Origin: Berberis thunbergii
Taxonomy: Eukaryota > Streptophyta > Magnoliopsida > Ranunculales > Berberidaceae
Assembly: GCA_003290165.1 (NCBI GenBank)
Contig: QNQO01009167.1
Location: 62,001-126,000, forward strand
Direction of reading: 5' to 3'
DNA: 64,000 nt
Shown here piece after piece: positions 23,340-33,887 of this stretch. A program made the translations under genes and the position numbers. The notes below the pieces were generated by a model. That model worked only from the letters and a program-made list of their open reading frames with translations, was not told the origin of the DNA and ran no database searches. The stretch's first letter is position 1. Every line of letters starts with the position of its first letter.

Positions 23340-24712
23340 GTTAAAAGAAGCCTGAATTTGTCTATATCATATTATTGGATGTTTGACATTATACTTCAAT
23401 GTTATGTTTTCTCAAAAGAGAGAGTGGATTGATTTACTTATGAATGAAAAAATGTCATTATGGAGGAATTCTGAAATATCCCAAAATGAATGATATTGTT
23501 AAACTTTGATTGCTGAAATATTTAAATCACCTGAAATTGTATCACTTAGAACTACAAAACATTTTTCCTTTGTCTATTATTTCCCCTCTCTTGTAGAGAA
23601 ACTAAATAACTTGCGGGTGGTCTTGCGGAGGTGGGACACTTATTTCTAATAGAGAAACTAATTCGGGTTAGTCTTGCGAAAATGAGGTGAATGTTTATGC
23701 CTAAGATAGGCTTTGATATTTATCCGTAAAAAATGTGACGTGACTTTATGTGCATTGATAGCCCAAGAGTGGCTTTTGTTACTCATATAGTTAGGAGTAT
23801 CCGGTGATGCATGTCTGTATGTGATGTGTCTCCACTTGGGCATGGATGACGGAAAAATCCTCCTTTATATGAGAAAGACATATGGGCATGTATGTTCGGC
23901 ACGGAGGTGGTAAGTGATCAATCCGTTAAAAGATGAATCAAAATTTAAATAAAAATTAGTAAATTATGTTTATATTGTTTCTAATATTTTTCATGCAGAA
24001 TGACAAGTCCACTAATATTTCTACAGGACAAACTTGTCATGTCAACTCCTTTAGTGTAGGTGTAAGTAAATGCATTTTTACTTATTAGGTTTACATAATG
24101 GCCTTGTGGAAGAACTACCTATGTGTTTTGGTTATTTTGTCGCAATTTATTGTTTTGTCATGTCATGCTATTTCTTTTATTGATTTTTTGGGAACAAAGA
24201 ATTTTACCCCAGCTTTATTGCTGACCCAAGTGGGCTTTGATTTCTTGGGTACATTCCTTCGGGAATATAGTCGACTAGCTCATTTTCAGGATTTAGTAAC
24301 CTCAAGCGAGCTTAGAGCAGTTCGTTTCGTACGTCACAAACATTGCTGGGAGTTGCGTATTGTTCGAGAGATTATATCATTTTTATTTGTAGGTGACAGT
24401 TTAATTCTTTGTAATAGAACTTGGAGTTTATTTATTATTTCTTGGGAGAGATACTTCTGTGGTTAATTGAACTTATTAGAGTTGGTTCTACAAGATTTAA
24501 AATATTTTTTTCCTTTCTTTTGATGGGCTTTTAGATAAGCTGTTTTATGTTTCTTTTCTCCCTAATTTGGTAAATTGTGCATTTGATAATTTTTCGTAGA
24601 TGCCAACTGTTACTTTTAGTGAATGACGATTCATGTTCCAAATTTCGGAGAAAAACAGATAATCCTCTGTGAATTTTGGATTTTTGTTTTCTTCACAAAT
24701 CGGGGCGTGACA
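23340..24712 (-). repeat. Dispersed LTR-like repeat, copy 1
   Basis: Homologous in inverse orientation to 51667-52930. Shared features are CGGCACGGAGGTGG, the stretch ending GACAAGTCCACTAATATTT, and the end CGGGGCGTGACA. Read on the minus strand it starts TGTCACGCCCCGA, a plausible TG start of an LTR. The plus-strand frame at 24098-24466 (122 codons) lies wholly within it and is not counted as a gene. Confidence 0.65.
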
Positions 24713-25005
24713 AACACTTAGATTTTTTTTATTTTTTTTGACATAGATGGGTACGGTGTCAATTAGCATTTAGATCCTTTTTTATTTTTTAATAAAGATG
24801 GGTTCCAATTAGCATTTAGATTTTGCCGATTAGCATTAATCTATGTATAATTTCTAATTGGCACCAATCTTTGTTAAAATATTAAAAATATCTAAATATT
24901 AGTTTCCTAGCCGTTGGATCAAACATGATTTATATGATTTTAATAAAGCATGTGCAACAAGGTAATTTGGTCTTTTTTGAAAAAATTGGTTAGAGTTTGT
25001 TAGTT

Positions 25006-25018
25006 AAAGTAGTTGAAC
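25006..25018 (+). repeat. Target-site duplication of SINE 1 (left)
   Basis: AAAGTAGTTGAAC, repeated exactly at 25160-25172. Confidence 0.85.
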
Positions 25019-25159
25019 TTGCCAATGGCATGACAGCTCAACGGTTAGAGTTTGGCGAATGATACCACTAGGTCATGGGTTCAAACCAGCTTGCTGCATT
25101 TTTATGGATTCTGAAATCCTATAAAAACCATGATTGCCTTTAAAAAAAAACAAACAAAC
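25019..25159 (+). mobile_element. tRNA-derived SINE, copy 1
   Basis: An RNA polymerase III box A-like stretch (CAGCTCAACGGTTAGAG, 25034-25050) and a box B-like stretch (GGGTTCAAACC, 25077-25087) are spaced as in a tRNA head. An A-rich tail follows, and a perfect 13-bp duplication (AAAGTAGTTGAAC) flanks the element. A second copy is at 39033. No SINE protein is encoded. Transposition would have relied on LINE machinery. Confidence 0.85.
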
Positions 25160-25172
25160 AAAGTAGTTGAAC
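25160..25172 (+). repeat. Target-site duplication of SINE 1 (right)
   Basis: Exact repeat of 25006-25018. Confidence 0.85.
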
Positions 25173-25726
25173 ACACAATCATGAGTACTAGATTAGAATA
25201 CAAAAATTAATGAAAGTCAAATAGAATAGCTATAAATAAATGGGGATCAAATGAAAAATAAACAAATTTTTTTTGTGCATCTCACAAAAAATCTAACAGT
25301 TATTAAAAAAATAAAATAAAAATCCCCCTTCTCCCTCCTCCTTCCTCCCCTCTACTTCGCAATGAACTCAGCGATGAGAGCACTGTAGAATGACCACAGC
25401 TTGAGCTCACCCACGTCGAGAAGTGGTGCAGGTAGTGGATCTGTATGCCACTTTATTAATCGGTGACTGGTTCTTCTTTTGAAAAGATACCTTAATTAAA
25501 AAAAAAAAAAAAAGAGAGAACAGTAGAGATGTCAAGGGTCAGATACAAATTTCAGCTCTATCATTCATGAATAAACTGAAGTAGACTGGCATTAAAGTTG
25601 TTTATTCATCATCACTGCCAATCAGAAATTGCCAAAATAGAAGTGAATAAAAATTAATCAAAGGGATGCTCAATTGCTCATACATACTTGAATGACCTCT
25701 TGTTCATGTTAATAACATTACCTACC

Positions 25727-25860
25727 CAATTAAACTAACAATTATTGTAATTGTCATCTGGTTGGTGATTCGAAAGGAAGCCGAGGAAGAAACATAGACA
25801 GTGAAATCTGGACTCCTCTATAATGTAAACTAGGCCAGGAGCATGCATATTGGATTTATG
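25727..25860 (+). repeat. Duplicated block Q (copy 2)
   Basis: Closely matches 7535-7665 in the same orientation. Confidence 0.7.
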
Positions 25861-26964
25861 TAATAATATAGTCGACAAGGTGTTATTAAACAAAGTTCTG
25901 AAGATGCAATTGACGTTTTTGTTTATATAGAGCTCCACTCATATAGTCATACAATATAGAGGCAAGTCTAGATCATCGTCTGTCAACACCCCATGAAAAA
26001 AAATTATCACTAATCTGTCAATTGCTTGAAAACAAAATTTTCTTGGAAAATGACTTAGGAGCTCACCTTTATGGAATCATGGCTTTAGATTAACATACAA
26101 TTGAAATTTGTTATTTAGTTTGCTATATTGATCTGTGAGATAATTTGATTTTCAGTTGCACATGCCATGCTTCCCATAGGTCTGTAAACGTTAAACTGTG
26201 GGTGTTGTTGCAAATTTGAAAACTGCAGGGGTCATTTTATAAATTAACTTAAATATTTAATTATGTAATTTGTCACAAAGCCAAGGGAAATTTTGTAATT
26301 TCATAGGTGCTACGTTGATAATGATACCTTTTTTTTTTATCCCTTAAGCCTCACACCCTAAATTTTGCCAATTAGGCTCAAACTCTGGACTTGTAATTAC
26401 ATTTGGCACAAGGCAAGATTTAAATCATAAATTTGTAATTACATTCGCCACAAGTTTACCACTGAGTTAGTACCCCATTGATATACAATGGAATTGTTCA
26501 TCGAGCTTCTTCGGTTATATGGTAGATAGATAAATTATTATGTACTAGCTTTATTTTCCCTTGCTTAAAAGTCTGTAGGAAGCCTTTGAGTCGATCATTT
26601 CAAAGATCTAATTCCAGTTTTACGTGTCACCTGCAGTTTTACACTCAATGGAAGAAATAGCAGACAGAGTCAAAGTGAATCTCCAGTTTTCGCTGCTTCC
26701 GCAGGTCTTGGATTCCAAGCAAGTACATTTCCTTAACTTGTATTTGCTATTGCTCGGTGTCGGGATGTGCATTGAGCGGAGAAGTGTTGTTCTTGTTGGG
26801 TATTTAGCTTACAAGGCTAGGTAGACAGTTTTGTTATTGATGGTAGCATTTTTGGTCCATGGTTTTTATGTTTTTGGTTTTAAATCGGGTAATGTCGTAA
26901 TGTACCCTCGTTTTGATTGTAATTCGTTTTTTTATAATGAGTAATAAAGGTCTGGCATCTCATA
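25861..26964. other. Mostly gene-free; possible terminal exon near 26.63-26.82 kb
   Basis: The only coding-like signal is a plus-strand frame from about 26632 to 26823 that follows a pyrimidine-poor TGCAG and contains HSMEEIADRVKVNLQF. Downstream are T-rich sequence and AATAAA (26945). It could be a 3' exon of a lost gene, but the family is not recognised. Confidence 0.3.
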
Positions 26965-26999
26965 GTTCACTACTACAAATATTAGCTTAGGTAACGCCA

Positions 27000-27057
27000 C
27001 TTAGATAGCGCTTTTTTAAAGAGCTATCCAAGTGGGCGCTAGGATAGCGCTTATTTG

Positions 27058-27088
<31 letters not shown>

Positions 27089-27270
27089 CTACAATAGCGC
27101 TTTAAAATTTTTTTTTCTGTTAAGCGCTATCTTAATTATGTCTTAGATAGCGCTTTAAAAAACGCTATGTGGAAAAACGTTACCAAAACTACCATAGCGC
27201 TTTTAAAGTGCTTGCATAGCGCTTTTAAAGCGCTATGCTACCTACCCTCTTGTATAGCGCTTTCCCCTAT
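27000..27270. repeat. Left subterminal repeats of CACTA element 2
   Basis: Many TAGCGCTT and AAGCGCTA motifs in both orientations. The block is nearly the same as 44348-44608 in CACTA element 3. Confidence 0.8.
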
Positions 27271-27429
27271 AGCCTAATAATTAAAAAAAAAATCAAATAT
27301 CAAATTAAATATCGTTTTTTCAGATCTCGATACGATCGGACGGTTAATATCATAAGGCCTAATAAAAACCTAAATCTCGACAACATGTGCTTTCGTTTTG
27401 CTCTTGCGATTTTTTCAAACACAGAGAGG

Positions 27430-27600
27430 CGATAGGAGGACGGAACCGAGGCGAGGAACCAGATCGAGGAGGCGAGGAACCAGATCGAGGAGGCGAGGAA
27501 CCGAGGAAGGACGCGAGGAAGGAGGCGACTCAGGCGAGGAACCGAGGAGGCGACTCAGGCGAGGAACCAGAGGAGGCGAGGAACCGAGGAGGTCGCAGGG
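27430..27600 (+). repeat. GC-rich minisatellite (GAGGCGAGGAACC units)
   Basis: Tandem imperfect units built on GAGGCGAGGAACC with CAGATCGAG spacers, about 21-24 bp each. It lies in the presumed 5' untranslated part of the transposase transcript and explains the short repetitive frames there. Confidence 0.8.
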
Positions 27601-28256
27601 AAAGGACCAGGTTCGTCTCTCTTGCTTCTTCTTGCCTTTTTTTTTTTTTTTTTTTCTGTTTGTGTTTTGTATGTGATTCACTGATTATTAGCCTATTTTT
27701 TGTCTACTGAGGAAGTGAGCATCTAATGCATATTTTTATTGTTTTTGAGTTATAGGCATATAGCTTTATGTTCAAAATGTTGTCATATTAGTGTTTCATG
27801 TGTAGTATCTAATGGAATGGAATGAATGTGTTATTAAAAATGTGTAGTTATACTCGTATGAATGAATTATTGTTTTAAAGATATATGGACTGTTTTGTTG
27901 AAAAAATCTTTCAATCAAATTGTGACAGAGTGTATTAATATAACTTATTCAAAATGAAAATGTAGTCCTCCGTATATGTTTCTTCATATTTTGATTCCGA
28001 CAGGTTTCTAAGTCATTTCTCTATCATTTATTGTTACGAAATTGTTTGGATTCGATCTTTGTCTTCTCTTTGTGTATGATAGATTGGACAAATATAAATA
28101 TTTCATGCTTAGCTTCCACTAATTAAAGTGACTGTTCATAGAATTGTGTGCTAGTAAGAATCTTGCTAAGTCCCAAGAGTGGAAAGAACAAGTAAAAAAT
28201 GTGGATTCATGGCAATGGAGATTGATGTATTAATGTTTTTTGTAGTATTGTTTTTA

Positions 28257-30341
28257 ATGGATCGAGAATGGGTAAATGCGGATCGATTATCTGAAGAGTA
28301 CAAGAAAGGGGTGGAAGAGTTTTGTGCTTATGCAACTAAGAATGCTAAAAATCCAATGTTCATTAAATGTCCGTGTCGAAAATGTTTAAATGTAAAAGAG
28401 GTTAGTGGTCAAATGAAGTTGCACGAGCATTTATTGTGTCATGGTATTGACAAAACATATAAGGTTTGGACATATCATGGTGAGAGCAAAGATAAACGTA
28501 GCTCAATTGGCAAACGTAAACATAGTTTATCAAGTCAATTGGCCTCCCAGTTTGAGTTTATAAATAAAATGAACACAAGTGATATGGGAGATGGTAATGA
28601 AAAATCTAGTCCTGTGAAGAATTCCCCAAGTGTTGTCAATGAAGAGTTGCGGGATCATCCTGATATGTGTGATGGCTTAAGAGAGGATGTTGGGTTACCG
28701 TTGTGGTCGGGTTGTACAAAGGCTACAAAATTGTCAGCTGTGTTGACTTTGTACAACTTAAAAGCTAGTCACCAAGTTTCTGATGTTTTCTTCACAGAGA
28801 TGTTAGAAGCTGTAGGTGAACTATTGCCAGATGGGAATGTGCTCCCTCGAAGAGCATATGATGCTAAACAGTTGCTCAAATCTATTGGGTTAACACATGA
28901 GAAGATCCATGCTTGTCCGGATGATTGTATTTTATATAGGAAAGATTACGCAGAATTGAATGAATGTCCCAAGTGTGGTAAGAAGCGGTATAAGAAAAAC
29001 AACTCCCCGGCCAAAGTTATGTGGTACTTTCCTATAATTCCTAGATTCAGGAGGTTGTATAGTAGCTTTGATGATGCTAAACACTTGACATGGCATCATG
29101 ATGAAAAAACAAATGATGGAATGTTGAGGCATCCAGCTGATTCACCTCAGTGGAAGACATTTGATAATAAATATCCAGAATTTGGGAAGGAATCAAGGAA
29201 CTTGCGATTGGTACTTTCAGCAGATGGAATGAATCCTCATGGTGTTCAGAGTACTTCCCATAGTACATGGCCCGTGGTTTTGATGATCTATAACCTGGCC
29301 CCTTGGTTATGCATGAAACGCAAGTATATGATGTTGTCTATTTTGATATCAGGACCTCGACAACCTGGTAATGACATTGATGTATATTTGGCTCCATTAA
29401 TCGAGGACTTAAAGTTGCTGTGGGAAGAGGGTGTTGATGTATATGATGGATACAGAAAGTCTAATTTCAGATTGAAGGCTATGTTGTTTGGAACGATCAA
29501 TGATTTCCCAGCTTATGGGAACCTTTCTGGATATACTGTGAAGGGGCATTGTGCGTGCCCATGGTGTACCGATAATACCGATCATCTTCGCTTGAGTCAT
29601 TGTAAGAAGTCTGTTTACATGGGGCATAGACGGTGGTTGGATCCAAGTCATCCCTACATAACGATGTCTGAGGCATTCAATGGTGAAGTTGAAGATCGGT
29701 TTCCACCTTCTACATTGTCAGGTGTCGATGTGCTAAAAGAGGTGGAAAACATTGAGACACAGTTTGGTAAAATGTTTGCAAAGTTTGTTCCCACTAAAGG
29801 TTTTAAGAAACAATCAATCTTTTTTAAGTTAGCTTATTGGAAGGACTTGTTTGTTAGGCATTTTATTGATCTCATGCATAATGAGAAAAATGTGAGTGCT
29901 AGTGTGATAAATACTTTGTTATGTGACTCTTCGAAATCTAAAGATGGACTTAATGCACGAAAGGACATGGTTGATATGGGAATCAGAGAAGAACTTGCAC
30001 CTGTATTAAAGGAGGGGAAAGCAACACCATACTTACCTCCTGCCGCTCATACTTTGTCTAAGAATGAGAAGATTGTGTTACTTGAGACACTTCAGTCCGT
30101 GAAAGTTCCAGAGGGTTACTCATCCAACATACAAAATCTTGTATCTTCAGACGGGTTGAAACTGCTGAATATGAAATCACATGATTATCATGTCATCATT
30201 GAGAATCTGCTCCCAATTGCAATTCGTTCTATCTTGCCAGAAAATGTGCGTAAGACTATCACAAAGTTATGTTGGTTTTTCAAAGCCATGAGCAGCAAGG
30301 TCATAGACCCAAGAAATTTATCAAGTTTACAGAATGCTTAA
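28257..30341 (+). CDS. TNP2-type (Transposase_21) CACTA transposase, C-terminally truncated
   Basis: The frame is open from 28179, but the family's usual opening (MDREWVNADRLSEEYKKGV) places the start at 28257. In order it shows the transposase-associated N-domain with a CPCRKC zinc-type cluster, a second cysteine cluster (HACPDDCILYR then CPKCG), the TNP2 core (LSADGMNPHG, WPVVLMIYNLAPW, CPWCTDNT), and the start of the DUF4218-type region (RHFIDLMHNEKNV, SHDYHVIIENLLPIAIR). These proteins cut and join CACTA ends in the nucleus. The frame has no internal stop, but it ends at SSLQNA where related proteins continue for several hundred residues. The stop codon comes from the 3' subterminal sequence. 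It is therefore probably inactive or altered. Confidence 0.87.
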   Translation: MDREWVNADRLSEEYKKGVEEFCAYATKNAKNPMFIKCPCRKCLNVKEVSGQMKLHEHLLCHGIDKTYKVWTYHGESKDKRSSIGKRKHSLSSQLASQFEFINKMNTSDMGDGNEKSSPVKNSPSVVNEELRDHPDMCDGLREDVGLPLWSGCTKATKLSAVLTLYNLKASHQVSDVFFTEMLEAVGELLPDGNVLPRRAYDAKQLLKSIGLTHEKIHACPDDCILYRKDYAELNECPKCGKKRYKKNNSPAKVMWYFPIIPRFRRLYSSFDDAKHLTWHHDEKTNDGMLRHPADSPQWKTFDNKYPEFGKESRNLRLVLSADGMNPHGVQSTSHSTWPVVLMIYNLAPWLCMKRKYMMLSILISGPRQPGNDIDVYLAPLIEDLKLLWEEGVDVYDGYRKSNFRLKAMLFGTINDFPAYGNLSGYTVKGHCACPWCTDNTDHLRLSHCKKSVYMGHRRWLDPSHPYITMSEAFNGEVEDRFPPSTLSGVDVLKEVENIETQFGKMFAKFVPTKGFKKQSIFFKLAYWKDLFVRHFIDLMHNEKNVSASVINTLLCDSSKSKDGLNARKDMVDMGIREELAPVLKEGKATPYLPPAAHTLSKNEKIVLLETLQSVKVPEGYSSNIQNLVSSDGLKLLNMKSHDYHVIIENLLPIAIRSILPENVRKTITKLCWFFKAMSSKVIDPRNLSSLQNA

Positions 30342-30479
30342 ATTATATTTTGAATGAATGAGAAATAGTTAGTTATTATGTTGTGTCTTTATTGATTGAT
30401 TGAACGTTGTCATTATTATATTAAATATTATATTTAACCCAGAAAATCGGTATCGGAAAAATAGAAAAAACAAATCAAA

Positions 30480-30987
30480 TAACTTAGATAGCGCTCAAAT
30501 TAGCGCTATCTAAGTTTAACATATATACTACAATAGCACTTCTTTAAGCGCTATCTAAGAACAATCTAATTACTACCATAGCGCTTATTTACGCGCTATC
30601 TTAGCAGATAAACAAATCTAATTCAAAAAATTCATTTAAATTAAATAGCGCTTAAAAAAGCGCTATTCAAGCTAACTTAAAAAAATTAGCACTTACATAG
30701 CGCTTCAGAAGGCGCTATTGAAGTTAATTAAAAAAAAAAAATCAACGCTTAGATAGCGCTTTTTAAAGCGCTATCTAAGAGAAGCGCTATTCAAGTGCGC
30801 GCCTTGCATAGCGCTTTTTTGAGCGCTTTTTAAAGCGCTATCTAAGCGAAGCGCTATTCAAGTACGCGCCTTGCATAGCGCTTTTTTGAGCGCTATCTAA
30901 GCTACCATAGCGGTAGCTTAGATAGCGCTAAAAAGCGTTATCTAAGCCCATTTTTAAGCGCTATGCAAGCCTATATTTGTAGTAGTG
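30480..30987. repeat. Right subterminal repeats of CACTA element 2, with internal tandem duplication
   Basis: Over a dozen AGCGCT palindromes within AAGCGCTAT contexts. A unit of about 65 bp (AAAGCGCTATCTAAG through GCGCCTTGCATAGCGC) is present twice in tandem at about 30764-30900. CACTA element 3 has only one copy of this unit. Confidence 0.8.
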
Positions 30988-30990
30988 GTT

Positions 30991-33423
30991 GCCCCTCCCC
31001 ACTGGAGATTTAATTTAAAAAAAAAATAAAAAAAATCTCCAGGCAGGACCCTTTTTTGGGTCATCTGGTAGTATCCTGTATTGGATGCATCCAAGTCAGT
31101 GTCGTATTGGGGAAATTTATCTTTCAATATATACACTATATTTATTATTAATATAAGGGTGATATTTACTTATTTGTTGTCTCCCCAATGGTAATAGCCA
31201 TTTAGAGATGTCTCTCCATTTAATCAATAGTTAGACTTGCCTTCCCAAACTCACGGTTTCCATGTAATCTTTTGCATAACCAAGATACCCCTCTTATTAG
31301 AGTCAAATTTTTAGCACAATTAAATTCAAAAATTATACATGCTCCTCACTTAGGCATTTTCTTTTAGATGTGTCTCCCGACTATTTAAAACCTCTAGTAA
31401 GAAAAAATAAATTCTTGAAGATTTAAAATGGTAAAAAAAAAAAAATGGTTGCATACTTCGTAATATAGTTCACATTCAATCCATTTTTGTATTCTTGTAC
31501 GATAGTCTTAACATACAAAACACAATAAGCTAGTTCAAGATCGATATGTCATACTTGTAAGTTGAATGTATGATCAAGATTGGTTGTTCTTTCAAACTTA
31601 ATCTTGAAACACGTCTCTAGAAGATCGATATGTACTGCTCAATTCAATGCAACACAAAACTGATACACTGATTCTGAACAAAATTCATTTACTCAATGCA
31701 ACACAAAGAACTTCATTACATACAAAATAAAAGCTCACAAATTCTCTTCATAAATACATTATAAAATAAATTTACAAAATAAAATCTCACATCATTCAAA
31801 AGCTTAAAAAAAGCAAATACAAAAATCAATATAATTACCACTAACATACCGTTGATTAAGTCCGAGAGTTGTTTGGTTAGTTGGGTTTCACATCTTCATT
31901 GTGGTCTCTTCTTGACGGGTGCTCTCTTTTCGCCTCGTGCTCTATTCCCACATCTTCTGAATGGGACATCCTTGTACATACTACCCTTGTTCCCATCTAC
32001 TTGTAATTCACAACCTCGCCAAGTCATATATACTTCAAGTAAACGACTGTGATAAACAAGGCTTTGTATGCCATTCCTGACAAAAATATAACATCAGATT
32101 GAATAATTTCATATAAACTCATTTCCCATTTGAAAGAAGATGTAAAGAAAAAATTCATTTGAAAGTCTAATTGCTAGGAGAAGAACCCTACAACAATGCA
32201 TTCAAAAAAGGAAAAATGACTGGCACAAGGGCACCGATTCCTTTTCTCCGTGATCGAACATAGCTTGAGATCAAATTTGATGAAACCATAAATATGAAAA
32301 ATCAAGACAATTTCATACAAAAAGTCGTATCTAAGAACTCGTGGGTAAACTAAATGCAATTGTGTGAATCCTAACAAAGTTGTAATTGTGTGAAGCCTAA
32401 CCCTAACAATTTCATAGAGCAGTGAAAGCAAGTTGTGTAGAGTAGAGCAGAGAAGACTGGAAGATATGAAACCCTAGATCTAGAAATCCACAACAAAACC
32501 CACCACCAGAAATCAATACGAAATCAAAGAAGAAACCCTAGATCTAGAAACCCACAACAAATCCAAACGAAACCCACCACTGAGGGACTTACCTTTTTTT
32601 CAGAGAGAGCTTCTGAGCTTTTAAAGTCGAAAATGAAATCAAAGAGGGACTGAGTATTTGAGCTTCTGAGCTTCTGAGCTTTCAATACTGCTTGTGCTTG
32701 TACGGACACACTCTGAGAGAAAATCTCGCTTCAGTTCTTGCACGGATCTCTCTCTTCCTTCGATTTCGATTTCGATTTAGCGAGACAAGAGAGAGAGTGT
32801 GTTTTCTTGGGGATCTTTTGCTTTGCTTGGACCAGCGACAAAGAGAGAACACATAGGCGCGCGCTTAAGAAATGAGCGAGGGGAGGGAGGTGGCGAGCGA
32901 CAGAGGGAGCGAGAGAGGGAATGAAGGGAGCGAGAGACAGAGGGAGCGAGAGAGGGAATGAATCAGTTCCCTCTTCTTCTTTCGCCCAAATTTTTCATTT
33001 CCCTCGCAATCGTTTTTTTTTTCCACCACGTCAGCCCGCTCGCGTGCGACGCACTTCCCTCGCCCAAAACCTCGCCCAAACCCTCGACATATAGAATTAC
33101 TCATTGTAGAATCTTTGAGTGAATAAATTTTTTTGGTTTGGGTTTATAAAATAGAGAGATTTTGGATAGGCTATTGTTGTGAAGGGATAAATTTTTGCCA
33201 AATGTCAGTGTTCTAGGATTTGTAGAAACAAAGATTTGATTTTTTTTTTCTCATTATCCATTTCTATGGGTTTTGTAAAATTTTTGCAAGTGGTGAAAGC
33301 ATAACAAAAAACAATAATGAAGAGGAAAAGATGAGTTTGGGTGTGGCATGATCATCCATTTGATGTTAGATGGGTGGTTAGATTTTATTCAATCTCGATG
33401 AGTTTTGACATGTGCTTTGCACA
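30991..33423. other. Gene-poor region with 5'-UTR-like sequence on the minus strand
   Basis: No long frame resembles a known protein. From about 33070 down to 32400 the minus strand looks like the start of a plant transcription unit: a GA/CT-rich stretch (32870-33000), a possible donor (AGGTAAGTCC) near 32590, and two GAAACCCTAGATCTAG motifs. No coding exon could be assigned, so a gene is only suspected. Confidence 0.35.
32468..32580 (-). repeat. Imperfect tandem repeat with telo-box-like AAACCCTAG motifs
   Basis: Two units of roughly 60 bp, each with GAAACCCTAGATCTAGAAA followed by CCACAACAAA. AAACCCTA is the plant telo-box found in 5' regions of growth-related genes. Here its function is only inferred. 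Confidence 0.5.
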
Positions 33424-33428
33424 AGTGC
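33424..33428 (+). repeat. Target-site duplication AGTGC (left)
   Basis: Repeated exactly at 39005-39009, on the other side of the gypsy element. Confidence 0.92.
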
Positions 33429-33876
33429 TGTCACGGACTAGTAATCCGTGCGGCACTAGCTATCCAATTCACTAGTAAGCCTATGAGTAGTTACTTTGAC
33501 GGGCACAAACATTAACTTGAGAATGCACAATATCAATCTGTAGACAATATAACAATGCACAGTAGTCAGTAAAAGCTCTCATTCACATTCAATAGATTAC
33601 AATGGGGAGGAACGTTCGGAAGGACGTTGCTCAAGACTAGTTCGATGCTATCGATTGAAGAAAATACAAGTTTGAAGTTGAAAAGCAATGCAAAGAAAAT
33701 AATAAAAATGCTAGCGGTACAGTCTGGCCCGACTATGCAATGGAGGCAACACGTCCTCACAGTCAAGAGCTCAAACCTTCCCCCTATATTATAGATGCTA
33801 AGCATTTGGGCACTTTTCAAAAGGGAACATTGAGTTTTGAGACCATTAGGAAGGCCTCTGACCTTGAGTCCTGACA
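33429..33876 (-). repeat. 3' LTR of the gypsy element
   Basis: 448 bp, starting TGTCACGGAC and ending GTCCTGACA on the plus strand. It differs from 38557-39004 at two positions (about 33645 and 33653). Confidence 0.95.
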
Positions 33877-33887
33877 CTCTCCCACAC
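33877..33887 (-). other. Polypurine tract
   Basis: On the minus strand it reads GTGTGGGAGAG and abuts the 3' LTR. It would prime plus-strand DNA synthesis. It lies directly after the pol stop codon. Confidence 0.75.

Larger units (their letters stand above)
22202..25268. mobile_element. Large inverted-repeat structure with nested insertions
   Basis: The segment 22202-22435 is matched in inverse orientation by 24890-25268 once the SINE at 25019-25159 is set aside. Shared anchors include ATCATGTTTGATCCAAC, CTAGGAAACTA and TTATAGCTATTC. Arms are about 230 bp and the interior about 2.5 kb. The interior holds no transposase gene but includes the A/G homopolymer tract and a copy of another dispersed repeat. 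It may be a non-autonomous element with long inverted ends or two independent copies of one repeat in opposite orientation. Confidence 0.55.
26968..30987 (+). mobile_element. CACTA element 2, internally deleted, carrying TNP2 transposase
   Basis: The ends are CACTACTACAAATAT and its inverse, flanked by the 3-bp duplication GTT (26965-26967 and 30988-30990). Length is 4020 bp. Palindromic TAGCGCTT/AAGCGCTA motifs are dense in both subterminal regions. It contains a long TNP2-type transposase frame but no second (TNPA-like) gene. The C-terminus of TNP2 ends abruptly where sequence shared with CACTA element 3 begins (30332). That points to an internal deletion removing the end of TNP2 and everything up to the 3' subterminal region. 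Confidence 0.92.

Noticed and set aside
24098..24466. 122-codon plus-strand frame with hydrophobic start
   Set aside because: It lies entirely inside a repeat whose other copy (51667-52930) does not keep the frame open.
25030..25090. Possible tRNA gene
   Set aside because: Boxes A and B are present but no cloverleaf can be closed. The A-rich tail and 13-bp TSD show a SINE.
32865..33104. 79-codon frame with Ser/Leu repeats
   Set aside because: It follows a GAGCGAGAGAGG-type simple repeat and has no independent support.
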